Assembly (NCBI GenBank): GCA_002713285.1
Contig: PAVX01000001.1
Span: 62,844-69,718, forward strand
Reading direction: 5' to 3'
DNA length: 6,875 bases
From: Flavobacteriales bacterium
GTDB lineage: Bacteria > Bacteroidota > Bacteroidia > Flavobacteriales > TMED113
Below the pieces are notes generated by a model that was not told where the DNA came from, did not search any database, and saw nothing but the letters and a program-made list of their open reading frames with translations. The position numbers and the translations under genes are program-made. This document shows positions 1 through 4,332 of the stretch, piece after piece (position 1 is the stretch's first letter; each line of letters begins with the position of its first letter).

Positions 1-2129
1 GCTTCTTCTGCAGTGGTAGCAACACCAAATTCAGGATACGGAATACCTATATCTTTCAATGTTTCTGAAAAACGACCTCGATCCTCTGCTATATCCAAAG
101 AATTGAAACTAGAACCCATAATTTTGACATTATATTTTTCTAATTTTTCTGCCAACTTTAACGCTGTTTGTCCACCAAGTTGCACAATTACGCCCTCAGG
201 TTTTTCATGATTAATAATATCATAAATATGTTCCCAAAAAACTGGCTCAAAATATAATTTGTCAGCAGTGTCAAAATCTGTAGATACTGTTTCTGGGTTG
301 CAATTAATCATAACCGTTTCATAACCAGCCTCTTTAGCTGCTAACACTCCATGAACACAACAATAATCAAATTCTATACCTTGACCAATTCGGTTAGGCC
401 CTGAACCTAAAACAATGATTTTTTTCTTGGTAGTGCTAGTACTGCTTTCATTATCTGCATAAGATTTACCATTCGGGTATGTAATTTTTCTTTCGAAAGT
501 AGAGTAGTAATATGGGGTCTGTGCTTCAAATTCTGCAGCACATGTATCAACCAATTTATACACACGTTCAATATTGTATTTTTTTCTCAATTCAAACACC
601 TTACTTTCTACATCCCCTAATAAATGAGCAATTTGCCTATCTGCAAAACCTTTCATTTTTGCTTTTAACAAAAGCTCCTCAGATAAGGATTCAATAGTAA
701 AATTTGATATTGTATTTTCAATTTGTATCAGTTCATGTATCTGTCTCAAGAACCAATCATCTATTCCGGTGATTTTCTTAATTCGAGTAATTGGAATACC
801 AATCTTTAACGCATCATAAATTCTAAAAACTCTGTCCCATGATGGCTGTTCAAGAGATTTTAATATTAGATCTTGATTTGTCCATGTCTTTCCATCAGCA
901 CCAAGTCCATTTCGTTTAATTTCTAATGATTGACAAGCTTTTTGTAAAGCTTCTTGAAATGATCTACCAATTGCCATTACTTCACCAACAGATTTCATTT
1001 GAAGTCCTAATAAACTATCACAACCTGGAAATTTATCAAAATTCCATCTTGGAATTTTAACAATAACATAATCTAAAGTGGGTTCAAAAAACGCAGAAGT
1101 TGTTTTTGTAATTTGATTTTTTAATTCATCTAATGTATAACCTATAGCTAATTTAGCTGCTACTTTAGCGATTGGATAACCTGTAGCCTTAGATGCCAGT
1201 GCAGATGAACGAGATACTCTTGGATTAATCTCAATAGCGACAATTTCTTCTTTTTCATCAGGGCTAACAGCAAACTGAACATTACAACCTCCAGCAAAAT
1301 CACCTATAGATCGCATCATTTTAATTGCCATGTTACGCATATTCTGATAACATGTGTCAGAAAGAGTCATTGCAGGAGCTACTGTAATAGAATCACCTGT
1401 ATGTATTCCCATAGGGTCCATGTTTTCTATAGAGCATATAATAATCACATTATCATTATCATCTCTTAATAATTCTAACTCATACTCTTTCCATCCCAAT
1501 AATGCTTTATCAATGAGTACTTCATGAATAGGAGATGCATGTAGGCCCTTATTTAACGCCGGTTCGAAATCATTTTTATGAAAAACAAATGCTGCTCCTG
1601 TACCTCCCAAAGTAAAAGAAGGTCTAATTACTAAAGGAAACCCGAATTCTTGAGCTATTGATTTACCTTCTAAAAATGAAGTGGCTATCTTGGCTGGTGC
1701 AACAGGAATCTCTATTTGATTCATTAATTTCCTAAACTCTTCCCTATTTTCAGTGATATTAATTGCATCAATATCAACACCAATAATACGAACACCATAT
1801 TTCTCCCACAATCCTTTTTCATCCGCCTCTATACATAGATTGAGTGCTGTTTGCCCTCCCATAGTTGGAAGTACAGCGTCAATATGTCTTTCTTTTAAAA
1901 CTTTCTCTATAGAATCACATTCTAATGGAAGTAAATAAATATGATCAGCAACAACTGGATCTGTCATAATAGTTGCTGGATTAGAATTTATTAAAGAAAC
2001 TTCTATTCCTTCTTCTCTTAATGATCTAGATGCTTGAGAACCTGAATAATCAAATTCACAAGCTTGACCAATAACAATAGGGCCACTACCAATAATTAAA
2101 ACAGATTTTAGTGAATTATCTTTAGGCAT
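1..2129 (-). CDS. carB: Carbamoyl-phosphate synthase large subunit, C-terminal part cut by window edge
   Basis: The large subunit makes carbamoyl phosphate from bicarbonate, ammonia (channelled from the glutaminase subunit CarA) and two ATP, in the cytoplasm, for pyrimidine and arginine synthesis. The reading frame is unbroken for 709 codons plus 2 bases; the family is usually about 950 to 1070 aa, so the C-terminal third is missing at the left edge. The N-terminal half has the preATP-grasp motif GSGPIVIGQACEFDYSG (14-30), the ATP-grasp signature FPLVIRPSFTLGGTGA (164-179) and EINPRVSRSSALASKATG (300-317). The oligomerisation region follows (about 400-540). The second synthetase half opens with GSGPNRIGQGIEFDYCC (575-591) and continues to GGQTALKLAEKL. 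The ATG at 2129 gives the expected N-terminus (MPKDNSLKSVLIIGSGP). No Shine-Dalgarno is visible. The linker before the second half is longer than in E. coli. carA is not in the window. Identification is secure. Confidence 0.98.
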   Translation of the reverse strand, partial: MPKDNSLKSVLIIGSGPIVIGQACEFDYSGSQASRSLREEGIEVSLINSNPATIMTDPVVADHIYLLPLECDSIEKVLKERHIDAVLPTMGGQTALNLCIEADEKGLWEKYGVRIIGVDIDAINITENREEFRKLMNQIEIPVAPAKIATSFLEGKSIAQEFGFPLVIRPSFTLGGTGAAFVFHKNDFEPALNKGLHASPIHEVLIDKALLGWKEYELELLRDDNDNVIIICSIENMDPMGIHTGDSITVAPAMTLSDTCYQNMRNMAIKMMRSIGDFAGGCNVQFAVSPDEKEEIVAIEINPRVSRSSALASKATGYPIAKVAAKLAIGYTLDELKNQITKTTSAFFEPTLDYVIVKIPRWNFDKFPGCDSLLGLQMKSVGEVMAIGRSFQEALQKACQSLEIKRNGLGADGKTWTNQDLILKSLEQPSWDRVFRIYDALKIGIPITRIKKITGIDDWFLRQIHELIQIENTISNFTIESLSEELLLKAKMKGFADRQIAHLLGDVESKVFELRKKYNIERVYKLVDTCAAEFEAQTPYYYSTFERKITYPNGKSYADNESSTSTTKKKIIVLGSGPNRIGQGIEFDYCCVHGVLAAKEAGYETVMINCNPETVSTDFDTADKLYFEPVFWEHIYDIINHEKPEGVIVQLGGQTALKLAEKLEKYNVKIMGSSFNSLDIAEDRGRFSETLKDIGIPYPEFGVATTAEE

Positions 2130-2159
2130 TAAAAAATATATTTATCAAATTCAATTTAC

Positions 2160-2184
2160 AAAAAAAGGTGTTATAAACACCCTC
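2160..2184 (-). terminator. Rho-independent terminator after rpmH, just upstream of carB
   Basis: Read on the minus strand, a perfect 6-bp stem (GGTGTT / AACACC, 2181-2176 with 2172-2167) closes a 3-base loop and is followed by seven T (2166-2160). The stem extends partly through the flanking A and T runs. It starts about 40 bases beyond the rpmH stop, so it should end the rpmH transcript. It leaves only about 30 bases before the carB ATG. On the plus strand it is also followed by a T-rich run, but no plus-strand gene ends here. The structure is seen directly; termination is inferred. Confidence 0.75.
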
Positions 2185-2222
2185 TTTTTTACTTAGTTGA
2201 AATTATAAAATCATATAAATTT

Positions 2223-2378
2223 CTATTTTTTAAACATTTGATCTGAAACAGATAAAGATTTTCTACCTTTAGCTCTTCTTCGAGAAATAACCTTTCTACC
2301 ATCAGCAGTGGACATACGCTCTCTAAAGCCATGTTTATTTTTTCTTTTTGTGTTTGATGGTTGATAAGTTCTTTTCAT
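2223..2378 (-). CDS. rpmH: 50S ribosomal protein L34
   Basis: L34 is a small basic protein of the large ribosomal subunit. The 51-aa product begins [20 protein letters not shown], continues with [20 protein letters not shown] and ends [11 protein letters not shown] before TAG. The start (KRTYQPS), the central HGFRxRM and the RRRxKGRxxLS stretch are the family's hallmark blocks, and the length is normal (about 44 to 53 aa). It is read leftward, toward carB, with a hairpin terminator between the two. In many bacteria rnpA follows rpmH near dnaA; here neither is present. There is a good Bacteroidota-type promoter element about 30 bases upstream. Identification is secure despite its small size. 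Confidence 0.98.
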   Translation of the reverse strand: MKRTYQPSNTKRKNKHGFRERMSTADGRKVISRRRAKGRKSLSVSDQMFKK

Positions 2379-2404
2379 CTTGATAAATCAATGTTTCTGG
2401 GAAG

Positions 2405-2412
2405 CAAATATA
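2405..2412 (-). promoter_or_regulatory. Bacteroidota-type -7 promoter element for rpmH
   Basis: The minus strand reads TATATTTG, an exact match to the TAnnTTTG -7 element known from Bacteroidota promoters. It lies 26 bases upstream of the rpmH ATG, leaving a short leader of about 20 bases. The matching -33 element (TTTG or TTG) is poor: only ATGTT lies at about the right distance (17 bases). The gap 2379-2471 must also hold the promoter for the divergent ABC gene. On the plus strand the best candidate there is TATTTTTT at 2417-2424 with TTTC 19 bases upstream, which is weak and overlaps the rpmH promoter. Confidence 0.5.
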
Positions 2413-2471
2413 ATATTATTTTTTAATTTAACATTTAAAATAAAGACGATATATAAATAATTAAATCCATT

Positions 2472-4196
2472 TTGAAAAAATCACAAACAATATATCAAAT
2501 TCTAGAGTACATTAAACCTTATAAAGGAACATTTTCGCTAGGATTATTTTTTTTGTTTCTATCTAGTATAGCTTCTTTGTTATTCCCATGGCTAGTAGGA
2601 GAATTAGTTGATCAGTCTAATCAAGATACTGCTAATGTGAATAGAATTGCAATCTTTCTCTTTTGTTTATTTAGTGCGCAAGCTGTCTTTTCATATTTCA
2701 GAATTGTTTTATTTGTTAATGTCACATCAAAAGCGATGGCTCAATTAAGGTCTGACTCATTTAGTAATTTAATAAAATTACCTGTGGGGTTTTTCTCAGA
2801 AAGAAGAGTTGGAGAATTGTGTAGCAGAATGGCTTCAGATATTGAAATACTTAAAAACACTTTCACTACTGATTTAGCAGAATTTATACGTCAAATTATA
2901 ATTATAATAGGTGGTCTAGCATTATTATCCATTACATCTATTAAACTTACTCTTTTTATGTTATGCACATTACCAATTATTATGATTATGGCTGTTATAT
3001 TTGGCAGAAAACTACGCAGTTACTCTAAACATGTTCAAAACATAGTAGCAGATTCAAATACTATTGTAGAAGAAAGTCTACAAGCTATTCTGACAATTAA
3101 ATCTTTTACTAGTGAATTCTTTGAAATACAACGATATAATAAAAAAGCAGATGAAATCGCTAACATATCTATGAAATTAGGTAGATTAAGAGCCATTTTT
3201 GCATCATTCATTATTATAGGAATTTTTGGGTCTATTGTCGCAGTAATATGGTATGGAACAATACTTATACAAAATAATAGTATGAGTATCGGTGAATTAT
3301 TCTCTTTTGTATTATACTCTGTATTTATAGCAGCTAGTATTGGTGGTATTGCAGAGTTATATGCTGCTATTCAAAAAGCTATTGGATCAACAGAAGAATT
3401 ATTAAGTCTGCAAACAATTAAACCAGAATTAAGTTATCAAAAAACACATAATTCTACAATACAAGGAAATATCCAATTTAATAAAGTAAGCTTTTCTTAT
3501 CCATCTAGAAAAAACACAAAAGTAATCGATAATCTGTCCTTTGATATTAAAGAAGGGCAACAAGTTGCTATTGTCGGAATTAGTGGGTCCGGAAAAACTA
3601 CAATTACAAAATTATTAATGAAGTTTTATTCTATTAACTCTGGATCAATACTTTTAGATCAAAAAAACATCAACGATATTGACCTACATGCATTGAGAGG
3701 TCAAATTGGAATAGTTCCTCAAGATATTGTATTATTTGCTGCTACAATTAAAGATAACTTACTATATGCTAATCAAAATGCATCCGAAGAAGAAATAGTT
3801 GACGCGGCTAAAAAAGCCAATGCACATAATTTTATTATGGATTTTGAAGATGGCTATGACACAATTGTAGGTGAAAGAGGAGTTGAAATTTCAGGGGGCC
3901 AAAGACAAAGAATAGCAATTGCAAGAGCGATACTAAAAAATCCAAAAATTTTAATTTTTGACGAAGCAACATCATCCCTTGACTCAAAATCAGAAGAGTT
4001 AATTCAAGAATCAATGACATTGTTATTAAAAAATAGAACATCTATTATTATTGCACATAGACTATCTACCATAAAAAAAGCTGACAAAATATTCGTTTTA
4101 GAAAATGGAAAAATTGCCGAATCAGGAAATCATACTGAATTAATGGTCCAAGATGGTGCTTATAAAAAATTGGCCTCTTTACAATTAGAAGAATAA
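2472..4196 (+). CDS. ABC transporter half-exporter (transmembrane + ATPase), MsbA/BmrA-like
   Basis: This is a fused permease-ATPase of the ABC exporter type, expected to act as a homodimer or heterodimer in the inner membrane, pumping a lipid, drug or peptide outward; the substrate cannot be read from the sequence. Residues 1-310 form the membrane domain, with hydrophobic segments near 20-45, 58-82, 138-158, 161-177, 242-262 and 275-295. The ATPase domain (about 333-574) has an A-loop Tyr343, Walker A GISGSGKTT (369-377, Lys375), Q-loop Gln417, signature ISGGQ (473-477, Ile in place of the usual Leu), Walker B ILIFDE (493-498, catalytic Glu498), D-loop SSLD and switch His529. All catalytic residues are present and 574 aa is normal. 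The start is TTG: an in-frame TAA lies 18 bases upstream, no ATG lies between, and the first internal Met is deep in the membrane domain. There is no N-terminal C39 peptidase domain, so it is not a bacteriocin-type exporter. It is divergent from rpmH. Confidence 0.95.
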   Translation: MKKSQTIYQILEYIKPYKGTFSLGLFFLFLSSIASLLFPWLVGELVDQSNQDTANVNRIAIFLFCLFSAQAVFSYFRIVLFVNVTSKAMAQLRSDSFSNLIKLPVGFFSERRVGELCSRMASDIEILKNTFTTDLAEFIRQIIIIIGGLALLSITSIKLTLFMLCTLPIIMIMAVIFGRKLRSYSKHVQNIVADSNTIVEESLQAILTIKSFTSEFFEIQRYNKKADEIANISMKLGRLRAIFASFIIIGIFGSIVAVIWYGTILIQNNSMSIGELFSFVLYSVFIAASIGGIAELYAAIQKAIGSTEELLSLQTIKPELSYQKTHNSTIQGNIQFNKVSFSYPSRKNTKVIDNLSFDIKEGQQVAIVGISGSGKTTITKLLMKFYSINSGSILLDQKNINDIDLHALRGQIGIVPQDIVLFAATIKDNLLYANQNASEEEIVDAAKKANAHNFIMDFEDGYDTIVGERGVEISGGQRQRIAIARAILKNPKILIFDEATSSLDSKSEELIQESMTLLLKNRTSIIIAHRLSTIKKADKIFVLENGKIAESGNHTELMVQDGAYKKLASLQLEE

Positions 4197-4278
4197 ATTG
4201 TATCTTGTAATTTGAATAATACATATACATATAAAGTGTATGGTATAATTTTTGATTATAATAATATAAACCATAAAT
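4197..4278 (+). promoter_or_regulatory. Intergenic gap: weak hairpin and presumed promoter of the secreted-protein gene
   Basis: These 82 AT-rich bases separate the ABC gene from the large secreted-protein gene. An imperfect inverted repeat (ATAC..ATACAT with GTGTAT.GTAT, about 4220-4248, one G-T wobble and a bulge) is followed by AATTTTTG and could be a weak terminator. Within it, TATAATTTTTG resembles the Bacteroidota -7 element with one extra base, so the same stretch might act as a promoter. Neither is a clean match, so the two genes could also be co-transcribed. No Shine-Dalgarno precedes the ATG at 4279; the leader is AAACCATAAAT. Confidence 0.3.
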
Positions 4279-4332
4279 ATGAAACGATTTATTACCTTAT
4301 TCTCAGTTCTTTTATTTTCAATTTCATTTAGT
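4279..4332 (+). other. Signal peptide of the secreted mosaic protein
   Basis: Residues 1-18 have a short basic start (MKR), a hydrophobic core (FITLFSVLLFSISF) and a small residue before the likely cut, leaving Gln19 as the first mature residue. Ending in Phe-Ser before Gln is very common in flavobacterial signal peptides. There is no Cys at +1, so it is not a lipoprotein. It supports Sec export and confirms the ATG at 4279 as the start. Confidence 0.88.

Noticed and set aside
1753..1938. Short plus-strand open frames within carB (also near 13-210 and 512-697)
   Set aside because: carB is unbroken and conserved on the other strand, and these products show no family motifs.
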